A DNA stretch of 64,000 nucleotides from Chloroflexota bacterium (lineage in GTDB: Bacteria > Chloroflexota > Limnocylindria > Limnocylindrales > CSP1-4). The notes beneath the pieces are model-generated. The model worked only from the letters and a program-made list of their open reading frames with translations, did no database searches and was not told where the DNA came from. The position numbers were made by a program, and so were the translations under genes. This document shows, piece by piece, positions 45,313 to 55,029 of the stretch. The stretch's first letter is position 1. The number at the start of each line of letters is the position of its first letter. Location of the stretch: positions 211,742-275,741 of the forward strand of contig CAKKPP010000003.1 in NCBI GenBank assembly GCA_919901745.1. Reading direction: 5' to 3'.

Positions 45313-46080
45313 TCAGAAGTAGTTCACGGAGATGCCGCCATCGACCACCATCTGGGCGCCGTTCGTCCAGCGAGCCTCGTCGGAGGCGAGATACAGCGCC
45401 ATGTAGACGATCTCCTCGGGCTTGCCGAAGCGCCCCGTCGGATTCCTGGCGAGGCGGATCTTCTTTGCCTCTTCGTCCTTGACCAGCCAGTCCATGAGGA
45501 GCGGCGTCTCGACCGGACCTGGGCAGATCGCGTTCGTGCGGACACCTTGCGGACCGAACTGGACGGCGAGGCTCCGGGTGAGCGCGAGGAGCGCCCCCTT
45601 TGATGCCGTGTACGCGTCCTGCGGAACGGAGCAGCCGAGCAGTGCGACGAAGCTGGCGATATTGATGATCGAGCCGCCGCCGCCCGCGATCATCGCGGGA
45701 ATGGCGTACTTGCAGCCGAGGAACACCCCGCGCACGTTGACAGCCATGACCTGATCCCAGGTCTCGACATCCGTATCGGTCACCGAGTGGTCGGCCTCGG
45801 GCATGACCCCGGCGTTGTTGTAGAGCGCGTCAACGCGGCCGTAGGTCGCCAGCGCATGATCGACCATGGCCCTGGCGTCGGCCTCCTTCGAGACATCCGT
45901 CTTGATAAAGGTGGCCTCGCCGCCGGCCTCACGAACCAGCCGGACCGTCTCCTCGCCGGCCGCCTCGCCGAACTCGGCGACGACGATCTTCGCGCCCTCC
46001 GCCGCGAACATCAGGGATGCGATCCGGCCCATGCCGCCGCCGGCGCCCGTGATGATGGTGACCTTGTCCTTGAGTCGCAC
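45313..46080 (-). CDS. short-chain dehydrogenase/reductase
   Basis: VTIITGAGGGMGRIASLMFAAEGAKIVVAEF, LYNNAGVMPEADHSV, YTASKGALLALTRSLAVQFGPQGVRTNAICPGPVETPL; GTG start VRLKDK. Confidence 0.93.
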   Translation of the reverse strand: MRLKDKVTIITGAGGGMGRIASLMFAAEGAKIVVAEFGEAAGEETVRLVREAGGEATFIKTDVSKEADARAMVDHALATYGRVDALYNNAGVMPEADHSVTDTDVETWDQVMAVNVRGVFLGCKYAIPAMIAGGGGSIINIASFVALLGCSVPQDAYTASKGALLALTRSLAVQFGPQGVRTNAICPGPVETPLLMDWLVKDEEAKKIRLARNPTGRFGKPEEIVYMALYLASDEARWTNGAQMVVDGGISVNYF

Positions 46081-46202
46081 CTGTCCGGAACCCTCCGCTC
46101 GTGTCTGTTCGATGACCTTCCCTCGTGCCGGGAAGGATAAGCGACCGCCGACGCCCGCAGGCGCCGGCGGTCCCGGATCGCACGGATTGGTGGCCGCGGC
46201 GC

Positions 46203-47597
46203 TCAGCTCCGCTCGAGATACGTCTCCCGGTCCCACGCATGCACGACCGAGTCGTATGTGTCGCGCTCGACGCGCGCGGCGTTCAGGTAGTGGTCCACGA
46301 TGTCCTGACCGAAGATCTCGACCGCCGCGCTCGACTTCTCGAGCGCCTGGATGCCCTCCCACAGTGCCCGGGGCATGCGCTCCACGCCGGTGGCGATGTA
46401 GCCGTTGCCCTTGAACTCGTCCACGAGCGGCAGCTCGTGCTCGATGCCGTAGAGACCGGCGCCGACCATGGCCGCGTAGGTCAGGTAGGCGTTCATGTCA
46501 CCGCCGGGGAAGCGGTTCTCGACATGGAGCGCGTTGCCGTGCCCGACGAGCCGGAAGCCCGTGGTGCGATTGTCGCGGCCCCAGACGATGTTCACCGGCG
46601 CCCATGACAGCGAGGCATAGCGCTTGTACGAGTTGATGTTCGGGGCGATGAACGGGGCGAGTTCACGCGACAGCGCCATCATCCCGGCGACGAAGTGGCC
46701 GAACTGCTTCGAGATGCCGTACGGGCCGCCGGCGGCCGCGTCGTGGGTGAGCGACTTCTCACCCGCCGCGTCCCAGATGCTCATGTGGAGGTGCCCGGAC
46801 GAGCCCGTCCAGCGGTGGTCCGGCTTGGCCATGAACGTGATGCCCCAGCCGTTGAGGTAGGCGATCTCCTTGGCGCCGTGCTTGAAGAGCACGCTCCGGT
46901 CGGCCGATTCGAGGACATGGTCGTAGCGGATGTTGACCTCGTGCTGGCCGGGCGCGGCCTCGCCCTTGCTGAACTCGATCGGGATCCGGGCTTCGGTCAT
47001 CTGGTTGCGCAGGAGGCGGTGGAGCGGCTCGGCCTTCGTCGCCTGCAGCAGGTGGTAGTCCTCGTTGTAGTAGCCGAACCGCTCGGGGATCGCCCAGCCC
47101 TTGTGGTGCTGGTCCTCCCACGAATCCTTGAGCACGTAGTACTCGAATTCGGAACCGGCCTTGATCGTCAGGCCCATGGCCGCGGCGCGCTCCACCTGGC
47201 CCTTGAGGATGGTCCGTGGTGAGACCGGGATCTCCTGGTGCGTCTCCTCGTCGATCGTGTCCGACAGGACGAGGGCGGTCTTTTCGAGCCACGGCAGCAC
47301 GCGCAGGGTGTCCCAGACCGGGGAGGCGATCCAGTCGCCATAGCCCGTCTCCCAGTTCATGAGCTTGTAGCCGTCGGGGGTGTTCATCTCCATGTCCGTG
47401 CCCAGGAGGTACGTACAGAAGTGGGCGCCGTGGTCGATGACGCCGTTCAGGAATGCCTCGCCCTGGACGCGCTTGCCCACGAGCCGGCCCTGCATGTCGG
47501 TGAGGGCCACGATGATCGTGTCGATGCGCCCGTCGCGGACCATCTGCTCCAGCTCGACCAGCCGGGGATGCTTGTCGTGATGCCCGTCGCTGCTCAT
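46203..47597 (-). CDS. glutamine synthetase family protein (GS-like / gamma-glutamylamine synthetase candidate)
   Basis: KAGSEFEYYVL, IPIEFSKGEAAPGQHEVNIRYDHVLESADRSVLFKHGAKEIA, FMAKPDHRWTGSSGHLHMSI, NSYKRYASLSWAPVNIVWGRDNRT. Confidence 0.9.
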   Translation of the reverse strand: MSSDGHHDKHPRLVELEQMVRDGRIDTIIVALTDMQGRLVGKRVQGEAFLNGVIDHGAHFCTYLLGTDMEMNTPDGYKLMNWETGYGDWIASPVWDTLRVLPWLEKTALVLSDTIDEETHQEIPVSPRTILKGQVERAAAMGLTIKAGSEFEYYVLKDSWEDQHHKGWAIPERFGYYNEDYHLLQATKAEPLHRLLRNQMTEARIPIEFSKGEAAPGQHEVNIRYDHVLESADRSVLFKHGAKEIAYLNGWGITFMAKPDHRWTGSSGHLHMSIWDAAGEKSLTHDAAAGGPYGISKQFGHFVAGMMALSRELAPFIAPNINSYKRYASLSWAPVNIVWGRDNRTTGFRLVGHGNALHVENRFPGGDMNAYLTYAAMVGAGLYGIEHELPLVDEFKGNGYIATGVERMPRALWEGIQALEKSSAAVEIFGQDIVDHYLNAARVERDTYDSVVHAWDRETYLERS

Positions 47598-47711
47598 CGT
47601 GCCTCTCTTCGTGTGTGTTGATGCGAGGGCCCGCCGGGGTAGCCCGGCCGGCCCTCGATCCAAGGTCCAGGTGGGCCCGGCCGCTGCCGGGCCCGTGATC
47701 CGAAGGTCGGC

Positions 47712-49418
47712 CTAGGAGACGATCTCCTCGGCCGCGTGTTCGAACTCCTTCTCGAGTTCGGTGAGGTCGGCATCGGCGCCCATCACCTTCGGGCCCTGGA
47801 AGCGCGACTTCGCCCAGGCGAAGTAGTACACCACCAGCAGGGCCACCACGATCAGCATGAACGTGATCGAGATGTTGCCCGAGGTCGGGAAGCTGAACAG
47901 GACCATCAGGACGAGCACCCAGAACACGGCGACCATCGCGACCGGCTTCGAGAACCGGCCGAGACTCCAGACGCGTTCCTTGAGCCACTCCTTGGTGGTC
48001 ATGCCGAGGTAGATCACGATCCCGTACGCGGCGTACAGGAAGATCGTGCTGATCGCGGTGACGATGACGATGGCCGTGCCGCCACCCAGGCGGAACGCGA
48101 CCAAGGTCAGGATGAACGCACCCACGACCATCCCGGTGAGGGCGTTGGCCGGCGTGCGGTACTTGTGCGAGACCTTCTTGAGCCAGCCGCTGCCGGGCAT
48201 TCCATCGTCGCGGGCGAACGCGTAGAGCATCCGACCGGCCGAGGCGACCGACGAGAGGCCGCAGAAGCTCATGGCGATGGCGATCGCGCCACCGAAGATG
48301 GCCGCCAGCCCACTGTCAAGGTTCTGCTGGAGGATGTAGACCACGGCCGCGTTGTTTCCGAAGTAGTACTGGCTGTACTTGTCCGCATCGTCGAGCTGCC
48401 CGAAGAGCGGCGTCAGATCCGGCAGGTGCAGGGTGAGCGCGACCAGGAAGACGAACCCGACGAGCGCCGAGACGGCGACCGAGAGGAAGAGTCCCCAGGC
48501 GCTGGCGACGCGGGCGCCGACGGTCTCCTCGGCCACGTGGGCCGAGGCGTCATAGCCGGTGTAGGTCCAGTTGGCCAGGAGCAGCGAGAAGAAGAAGGCG
48601 ACGAAGACCGGGGTGTACGTGCTGGCGGCCCCCATCGACAACAGGTAGAACGGCGTGGTCGTGTCGGGTGCGACCCCGGCCCACGGCGGGATGCGGATCT
48701 CCCATGAACCGAGCGTGTCCTGCGGCTGGATCGCGAAGAGCGTCAGCCCGGCGTCCCTGGCCGTGTCCTGTGTGCCCAGGATGAAGAGGGCGGCCGAGAT
48801 GAGGATGACGAACGCGATGTGCCACCACACACTGATCTGGTTGAGCAGGGCGACGACGTTGATGCCGGCGATGTTCAGCACGAGCTGGACGGCCATCAGG
48901 ATCGCCATCGTCAGCAGCTGGCCGGAGATGAGCAGGGTGCCACCGACCGTGAGGATCTCGGTCGTGTTGTTGAGCGCGCCACCGGTCAGCGGGGCAATGA
49001 TCGTCTGGTTGAGGAAGAACGCCGCGGCGAAGTTGATGCCGGCGACGATCGCGAACTGGCCGATCAGATTGAGCCAGGCGGTCCACCAGCCCCAGTTCTT
49101 GCTCTTCATCTTCGACGCCCAGTAGTACAGCCCGCCGGCCGTCGGGTACGCCGATGCGACCTCCGCCATCGAGGCGGCGATCGTGAGCACGAACACGGTG
49201 ACGAGCGGCCAGCCGATGAGCACCGCGGCGGTGCCCGCCCAGGCCAGGCCGTAGTCGTACAGGATGACCGCGCCGGTCAGGATCGAGATGATCGAGAAGC
49301 TGATCGCGAAGTTGCTGAATCCGCCCATCGTGCGGAACAGCTCCTGGGCGTAGCCCAGCTTGTGCAGGTCCTTGATGTCCTGCTGGATCACGTCTTCGCG
49401 GGACTTGCCCTGTGTCAT
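47712..49418 (-). CDS. APC-superfamily amino acid/amine permease
   Basis: FSNFAISFSIISILTGAVILYDYGLAWAGTAAVLIGWPLVTVFVLTIAASMAEVASAYPTAGGLYYWASKM; YDASAHVAEETVGA. Confidence 0.92.
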   Translation of the reverse strand: MTQGKSREDVIQQDIKDLHKLGYAQELFRTMGGFSNFAISFSIISILTGAVILYDYGLAWAGTAAVLIGWPLVTVFVLTIAASMAEVASAYPTAGGLYYWASKMKSKNWGWWTAWLNLIGQFAIVAGINFAAAFFLNQTIIAPLTGGALNNTTEILTVGGTLLISGQLLTMAILMAVQLVLNIAGINVVALLNQISVWWHIAFVILISAALFILGTQDTARDAGLTLFAIQPQDTLGSWEIRIPPWAGVAPDTTTPFYLLSMGAASTYTPVFVAFFFSLLLANWTYTGYDASAHVAEETVGARVASAWGLFLSVAVSALVGFVFLVALTLHLPDLTPLFGQLDDADKYSQYYFGNNAAVVYILQQNLDSGLAAIFGGAIAIAMSFCGLSSVASAGRMLYAFARDDGMPGSGWLKKVSHKYRTPANALTGMVVGAFILTLVAFRLGGGTAIVIVTAISTIFLYAAYGIVIYLGMTTKEWLKERVWSLGRFSKPVAMVAVFWVLVLMVLFSFPTSGNISITFMLIVVALLVVYYFAWAKSRFQGPKVMGADADLTELEKEFEHAAEEIVS

Positions 49419-49776
49419 GGGTTCCTCCATCACTCCGAACGCGGATCGCGTCCTTGGCGATCCGACTGCCGGCGCGCCCTCCACGGCCGGTCGAGACGCC
49501 GGTCCATGTTGGGCCGGACCGGCCGGATTCAGCGGGAGTCAGAGCGCGCGGGCGGCCCTCCTGCCACGCACGCGTCGATACAGCGTTCGGTCCCTCGCTG
49601 CGTCCTCCTCTCTTCCGGATCGAGGGCCTTCATTGCGCCTGGGACGCGCGTCCAACCGGTGGGCGCAGGGATCGCGAGCATCTGGGCTGCTCGCCGGCGT
49701 CAATGGGCGGACTATACGCGAGTATTCGGCCGCTGCGAAGAGAGTTTCTGCAGGCGATCCGGCAGGATCCGCGGGC

Positions 49777-50559
49777 CTAGTAGAGCGTCGCGCCGTCCGT
49801 CGGCAGCGGATCTTCGAAGACGAAGGCCGCGAGCGGTGCATCGGGTTCGAACGACACGACCTCGGCATGGCGGGTAACGCCGCCGCCGATCGTCTCGATC
49901 AACCTGAGGATGGCGCCGTCCGCCCGGTCGACTGCGATCTGGATGTGGAAGTCGGGGCGGTCGGCGGCGAGCTCCGTCGAGCGCGGGTGATCGCACTCCA
50001 CGACGATCGTCTCGCGACCGGCGACGATCTCCGTGCCCGAGATCCAGGTCCTGCCGGTGGCCAGCACGTTCTGACAGTACCCGGCCGGATGAACGAACGT
50101 GTCCGGGAGCGACTCCATCGGCAGTGCGGTCAGGGGTTCATAGACCCGCGAGGCACCAGGAAAGTCCTTGTCGGCCAGCCCCCGCGGCCGGTTCCTGATC
50201 GGTCGAGTTGTCGAGAGCCGATGGGCCGCCGAATAGGTCCTCACGACGGCGCCGTCCGACACCCAGACCTCGTAGCTGTCGGCCGGCCCGCGCGATGGAT
50301 CGGTCGTCGTCACTCGGGCGTCGCCCTCGTGACGCAGGGCGACGTCCATGACCGCGAGGTGTTCGCCGCGGGCCGTCATCGTCCGCTCCTCGATGCGCAT
50401 CCTGAGCGTCTCGAATCGGAGCTCCGCGTCGCGCATGAAGGTGAACAGCTCGGAGACGCTGGGGATGCCCGCCGTCAGGGCGACCAGCTCGGCTCGCCGC
50501 CGGCCGCTCGTCGCGACACCGAGCGCGCCGGCGCGATCCCAGCTCCGGTTTGTAGACAT
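49777..50559 (-). CDS. hypothetical protein
   Basis: About 260 aa from MSTNRSWDRAGALG; codon-consistent ORF with a TACAAT hexamer just upstream. Confidence 0.65.
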   Translation of the reverse strand: MSTNRSWDRAGALGVATSGRRRAELVALTAGIPSVSELFTFMRDAELRFETLRMRIEERTMTARGEHLAVMDVALRHEGDARVTTTDPSRGPADSYEVWVSDGAVVRTYSAAHRLSTTRPIRNRPRGLADKDFPGASRVYEPLTALPMESLPDTFVHPAGYCQNVLATGRTWISGTEIVAGRETIVVECDHPRSTELAADRPDFHIQIAVDRADGAILRLIETIGGGVTRHAEVVSFEPDAPLAAFVFEDPLPTDGATLY

Positions 50560-50650
50560 CTGGCGGATTGTAGCGGTCCGGACGGTCCGAGTTCGCCACC
50601 TATCTGCCTGGAGCGGCCATTCTCGAGGCGCTCCCGTAGACTTCCCGTCG

Positions 50651-51181
50651 ATGGAGCCGATTTCAGCCGGGTACTTCCGCCAGGTCATGGGCCACTTCGT
50701 GACCGGCGTGAGCGTGGTCACCGCCCTCGACGGCGATCGCCCCGCCGGCATCACGGTGAATGCTCTTTCCAGCGTCTCGCTGGATCCGCCGCTGGTGATG
50801 ATCGCGCTCGACCGCAGCCGCGTCATCACACCCGTTGTCCGGTCCAGCGGTCGCTACGCGGTGAACATCCTCGGCGATGGTCAGCAGGCCCTCTCCGATT
50901 GCTTCGCCAATGCGCCGGTATCGCCGGGTCGCGACGAGTTCTGCGGAGCAGCCTGGCAGCACGGGCCGACCGGCCAGCCGATCCTCGATGGCGCGATCGC
51001 GAGCCTCGAGTGCACCATCGTCGAAACGTTCTCGGCGGGCGACCACGACCTGTTCATCGGCCGCGTCGACGCCCTGACCACCGGGCCGGCCGCGCCGGAA
51101 CCACTGCTCTACTTCCGACGGCACTACGTGAGCATCGAACGCGCCGCCACGGCGCGGGTCGAGGGCAAGCCCGAGGGCTGA
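50651..51181 (+). CDS. flavin reductase family protein (FMN-binding)
   Basis: YFRQVMGHFVTGVSVVTALDGDRPAGITVNALSSVSLDPPLVMIALDRSRVI, FCGAAWQHGPTGQPILDGAIASLEC. Confidence 0.9.
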   Translation: MEPISAGYFRQVMGHFVTGVSVVTALDGDRPAGITVNALSSVSLDPPLVMIALDRSRVITPVVRSSGRYAVNILGDGQQALSDCFANAPVSPGRDEFCGAAWQHGPTGQPILDGAIASLECTIVETFSAGDHDLFIGRVDALTTGPAAPEPLLYFRRHYVSIERAATARVEGKPEG

Positions 51182-51184
51182 CCG

Positions 51185-52090
51185 ATGCCGACGGTACGCG
51201 CCAACGCGATCGATATCGGCTACGACGTGCACGGCGCCGGCCCGCCGGCCATCCTCCTCCACGGCGCTACCTCCTCGGGCCGCGAGGATTTCGCGGCGCA
51301 GATCCCGTCGTTCTCGAAGGCCTTCCTGGTTCACGTTCCGGACGCGCGTGGCCACGCCACGACAAGATGGGACGCGGCCGATGGCTTCGAATGTGCCTGG
51401 CTGGCCGACGACGTCATCGCATTCGCCGATGCTTTGGGGCTCACGACCTTTCACCTGGTCGGTTTTTCGATGGGTGCCATGACGGCGCTCCAGGTCGCCG
51501 TTCGACATCCCGAGCGACTCCGCACCCTGGCCGTCATCGGGATCACGACACAGCGCGAGCCGCGCGCCTCGATCACCCGTCGGTTGATGGATCCGGAGCG
51601 GATCGATCGAGAAGACCCTCGCTGGGCCGCGGAACTGGCCGCACGACACGATCCCGTGCAGGGACCCGGGGCATGGCGGCGCCTGCTTCCCGCGATCGCC
51701 GCCGACGTGGCCCGCCAGCCGCTTCTCACGCCGCGAGACCTGCGCCGAATCGCGCTCCCGGCGATGGTCGTGTGCGGCGACCGCGACCAGTTCTGTCCGG
51801 TCGACCATGCCTGGGGGCTGCAGCGCCAGCTGCCCGATGCGCGGCTCCTCGTCGTGCCCGACAGCAGGCACGAGGTGATGGTCCACCGACCCGGACTGTT
51901 CAACGAGGCGATGGCCGGCTTCTATCGCGCCACCGAGACGACGGCGCGGAGCCGGTCCGCCCGACAACCGGAGCGTCGAACGTCGTCCGCCCGGGCTCCC
52001 GCCCCGGAGTCCGATTCCGGGCCGACCGATCTCCTACGTGCGCCCGACCCTGGCGCCGATACAAAGGCCGAGACGGAGGTGTCCCAGTGA
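51185..52090 (+). CDS. alpha/beta hydrolase
   Basis: AILLHGATSSGREDFAAQIPSFSKAFLVHVPDARGH, FHLVGFSMGAMTALQVAVRHPERL nucleophile elbow. Confidence 0.9.
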   Translation: MPTVRANAIDIGYDVHGAGPPAILLHGATSSGREDFAAQIPSFSKAFLVHVPDARGHATTRWDAADGFECAWLADDVIAFADALGLTTFHLVGFSMGAMTALQVAVRHPERLRTLAVIGITTQREPRASITRRLMDPERIDREDPRWAAELAARHDPVQGPGAWRRLLPAIAADVARQPLLTPRDLRRIALPAMVVCGDRDQFCPVDHAWGLQRQLPDARLLVVPDSRHEVMVHRPGLFNEAMAGFYRATETTARSRSARQPERRTSSARAPAPESDSGPTDLLRAPDPGADTKAETEVSQ

Positions 52091-52434
52091 CCACGCTGCT
52101 CGTTCTGTACCGCCGTCCAGAAGGTGGCGAGGAGGCCCTGGCGACGCTGGAGCGGCGCTATCGCGATGAGCACCTGCCGCTCGTTGCCCGGACGCCGGGG
52201 CTGCGCGCCACCCGGGTCGGCCGGGTGGCCGAGGCCCTGGGCGCTGAGACCGACCTGGTTCTGGCAACGGCCATGGACTTCGACGATCGGGCGGCGCTGG
52301 ACGCGGGTCTCGGTTCCGACGCCATGCGCGCGGCCGGACGAAACCTGCGCGAGATTGCCCCCGGTCTCGCAACGTTCCTTGTCGTGGAGGATGCGCCAGA
52401 CCTGGCTTCGGCGGCCGCCCAACGCGACGGCTGA
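52087..52434 (+). CDS. EthD-domain protein
   Basis: TTLLVLYRRPEGGEEALATLERRYRDEHLPLVARTPGLRATRVGRV. Confidence 0.8.
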   Translation: MTTLLVLYRRPEGGEEALATLERRYRDEHLPLVARTPGLRATRVGRVAEALGAETDLVLATAMDFDDRAALDAGLGSDAMRAAGRNLREIAPGLATFLVVEDAPDLASAAAQRDG

Positions 52435-52522
52435 GCGTCGGTTTGGACGCCAAAGCTCCGTTTCGCGCCGTCGCACGGCGGCGGGTGGGTGATACTGTGC
52501 CGACGCATCCACGAGGAAACGC

Positions 52523-53401
52523 GTGACCGAGCGAGCTGATTCGACCACCGCGAGCGCGATGTCCAACGCGACATCCGGCTCGATGTCCAGCGGAACCGGC
52601 GACGATCCGATGACGGTCCGGCTGACGTTCCCGGCCGTGGGCGACGCGGGGCAGGTTCCCGGGGTCGCGCTCGTCACCCTGGATCGACCGCGGGCGCTCA
52701 ACGCCCTCGACTTCGCGACGATCGCCCGCCTGACCGACATGCTCGAGGCACTCGACGCGGATCCGGACTGCCGGGCAATCGTCATCACCGGGGCGGGGGA
52801 TCGGGCGTTCGCGGCCGGCGCCGACATCCGCGAGCTGGCGGTTCAGACGCCAACATCGCTCAGCCGTGACAACCACTTCCATCGATGGGAGCGGATTGCC
52901 AAGATTCGCACGCCGCTCATCGCCGCAGTCCGCGGTGCCGCGCTCGGTGGTGGCTGCGAGCTCGCGATGACCTGCGACATGATCGTAGCGGCCGACGACG
53001 CGACGTTTGGGCAACCGGAGATCCGGCTCGGGGTCATGCCCGGTGCCGGCGGAACGCAGCGGCTCACCCGCGCGATCGGCAAGGCCCGCGCGATGGAGCT
53101 GGTCCTGACCGGCCGACCGATGACGGCGCCCGAGGCGTACGCCGCGGGACTGCTGACCCGCGTGGTCCCTGGCGCCCAGGTCATCGCCGCCGCCCTTGGG
53201 CTTGCCGCCGAGGTTGCCGCCATGGCGCCCGTCGCGGTGCGCGCGGCCAAGGAGGCCGTGCTGCACGCCGCCGAGGTTTCACTCAGCGCGGGGCTGGAAT
53301 TCGAGCGCCGGAACTTCTATCTGCTCTTTGATACCGAGGACATGCACGAGGGCACGGCCGCATTCCTTGAGAAGCGGCAACCAGCCTGGAAGGGTCGCTG
53401 A
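52523..53401 (+). CDS. enoyl-CoA hydratase/isomerase family protein
   Basis: LVTLDRPRALNALDFATIARLTDMLEALDADPDCRAIVITGAGDRAFAAGADIREL, PEIRLGVMPGAGGTQRLTRAIGKARAMELVLTGRPM. Confidence 0.93.
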   Translation: MTERADSTTASAMSNATSGSMSSGTGDDPMTVRLTFPAVGDAGQVPGVALVTLDRPRALNALDFATIARLTDMLEALDADPDCRAIVITGAGDRAFAAGADIRELAVQTPTSLSRDNHFHRWERIAKIRTPLIAAVRGAALGGGCELAMTCDMIVAADDATFGQPEIRLGVMPGAGGTQRLTRAIGKARAMELVLTGRPMTAPEAYAAGLLTRVVPGAQVIAAALGLAAEVAAMAPVAVRAAKEAVLHAAEVSLSAGLEFERRNFYLLFDTEDMHEGTAAFLEKRQPAWKGR

Positions 53402-53437
53402 ACGGCGGGGGAAGCCGGTTCAGTCGAGGAGGACGGA

Positions 53438-54226
53438 ATGGAACGAGATCAGGGCGGAGGCTCGGACTACGGACGCGATCTCGAGCGTGAGCTCGGCGAC
53501 GAGCCGGCGCCGGCCTGGCGGGACTCACCTCCGGACATTCTCTCGCCGATCGATCCCAATGCGCCGGTGAGCGGCCACGTCGCACCGCGACCGGCCTCGT
53601 CGTCAGCCCCCGCGGCACCGGAGCACGACTGGGAGGCCGCCAGCGGGATGATCTTCCCGGCATTTCGGCCGGTCGGAACCGCGGGCCTTCGGGTCGAAGA
53701 GATCGATCAGGCGAGGTTGCTCGCGGAGGTCGCCAAGAGCCACGCTCAGCCGATCGTCGATGAAGGGCCGTGCGGGTTGGCGGTCGTGTACGCCCTCCAT
53801 GCGGGCGCCTACGACGTGATCGTCAACGGCGACCACCTGCTGTCGTGGAACGTCGGCCCGGAAGAGATCCAGGACGCCGCGATGCGCAACCTCGAGGCAT
53901 GGGCCGCCGGAGCCGCCTGGATCGAGGAGGCGTCGGGCGATCGACGTCTTCTTTCGAGCGACACGGGCGATGGTTGGGATGCCAGCCGGATCCTGGTTGC
54001 CGGGGCGCGCGAGCATCTCGCCGATCAGCTCGGACGCGATGGGCGGGTCCTCGTCGGACTCCCCGACCAGCACCTCCTCGTGGCCGGCACGTTGCGCCCG
54101 GACGACCCAGATTTCGCAACCCTCTTCGCCGACTTCATCGTGGAGCAATCGGGCGGCGCCGACATGCCGATCGACCGGCGAGTCTTCGAACTCGTTGACG
54201 GCCGCCTCGTCGAATTCGCCGGCTGA
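53438..54226 (+). CDS. hypothetical protein (possible DUF1444-like)
   Basis: SD GGAGGACGG; GLPDQHLLVAGTLRPDDPDFATLFADFIVEQ. Confidence 0.6.
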   Translation: MERDQGGGSDYGRDLERELGDEPAPAWRDSPPDILSPIDPNAPVSGHVAPRPASSSAPAAPEHDWEAASGMIFPAFRPVGTAGLRVEEIDQARLLAEVAKSHAQPIVDEGPCGLAVVYALHAGAYDVIVNGDHLLSWNVGPEEIQDAAMRNLEAWAAGAAWIEEASGDRRLLSSDTGDGWDASRILVAGAREHLADQLGRDGRVLVGLPDQHLLVAGTLRPDDPDFATLFADFIVEQSGGADMPIDRRVFELVDGRLVEFAG

Positions 54227-54233
54227 CCCTCCG

Positions 54234-55028
54234 GTGACGGCGGCAGGCTCGTTCGCCGGTCTTCGCTACGACGTCGACGCGGCGATCGCGACGATCGTGC
54301 TGGATCGCCCTGACGCGCTGAACGCCTTCACCGTTCCGATGAAGGAGTCGCTGCTCGTGGCGCTCGACGCGGCCGAGGCGGATGCGCGTGTCCGTGCCGT
54401 CGTCCTGACCGGTGCCGGCCGCGCGTTCAGTGCCGGTCAGGACCTCAAGGAACGCCTCGATCCCGATGCGGCGCCGCTCGATGTGGAGCTGCGCGAACGC
54501 TACAACCCGATCGTTCGGGCGATGCGTCGGTCGACGAAGCCGATCGTGGGGGCCATCAACGGCATCGCGGCCGGCGCGGGGGCATCGATCGCGTTTGCCT
54601 GCGACGTGCGGATCGCCGCCGAGAGCGCGTCCTTCCTGCTCGCCTTCGGGAGGGTGGGCCTGATCCCGGATTCGGGTGCCACGTGGCTGCTGCCTCGCCT
54701 CGTCGGGGTGGCCAAGGCCGCCGAGCTGGCGCTCCTCGTCGAGCCGCTCTCGGCGCACGATGCCGAGCGGTTCGGGCTCGTCGCGCGGGTCGTCCCCGAC
54801 GCCGATCTCGCGTCCGAGGCGCGAGCAGTGGCCCTGAAGCTCGCCCGTCTCGCCCCGCGCGCCCTCGCCTGGACCAAGCGCTCAATCAATGAGGGATCCA
54901 CGCTGTCCTTCGATGCGGCGCTCGAGCTGGAAGCGGACCTCCAGGGCGAGGCCGGTCGAACGGCCGATCACGCCGAGGGAATCAGCGCGTTCCTCGAGAA
55001 ACGCGCGCCGCTCTTTCGCGGGGAGTGA
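54234..55028 (+). CDS. enoyl-CoA hydratase/isomerase (PaaG-like)
   Basis: TIVLDRPDALNAFTVPMKESLLVALDAAEADARVRAVVLTGAGRAFSAGQDLKERL, GRVGLIPDSGATWLLPRLVGVAKAAELALL. Confidence 0.9.
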   Translation: MTAAGSFAGLRYDVDAAIATIVLDRPDALNAFTVPMKESLLVALDAAEADARVRAVVLTGAGRAFSAGQDLKERLDPDAAPLDVELRERYNPIVRAMRRSTKPIVGAINGIAAGAGASIAFACDVRIAAESASFLLAFGRVGLIPDSGATWLLPRLVGVAKAAELALLVEPLSAHDAERFGLVARVVPDADLASEARAVALKLARLAPRALAWTKRSINEGSTLSFDAALELEADLQGEAGRTADHAEGISAFLEKRAPLFRGE

Positions 55029-55029
55029 C

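Noticed and set aside
49714-49725. Palindrome ATAC-GCGA-GTAT upstream of the permease
   Set aside because: Only 4-bp arms; too short to separate from chance without conservation data.
49360-52434. 1024-aa plus-strand ORF
   Set aside because: Only the 3' end (EthD, 52087..52434) is genuine; the rest runs through other genes out of frame.
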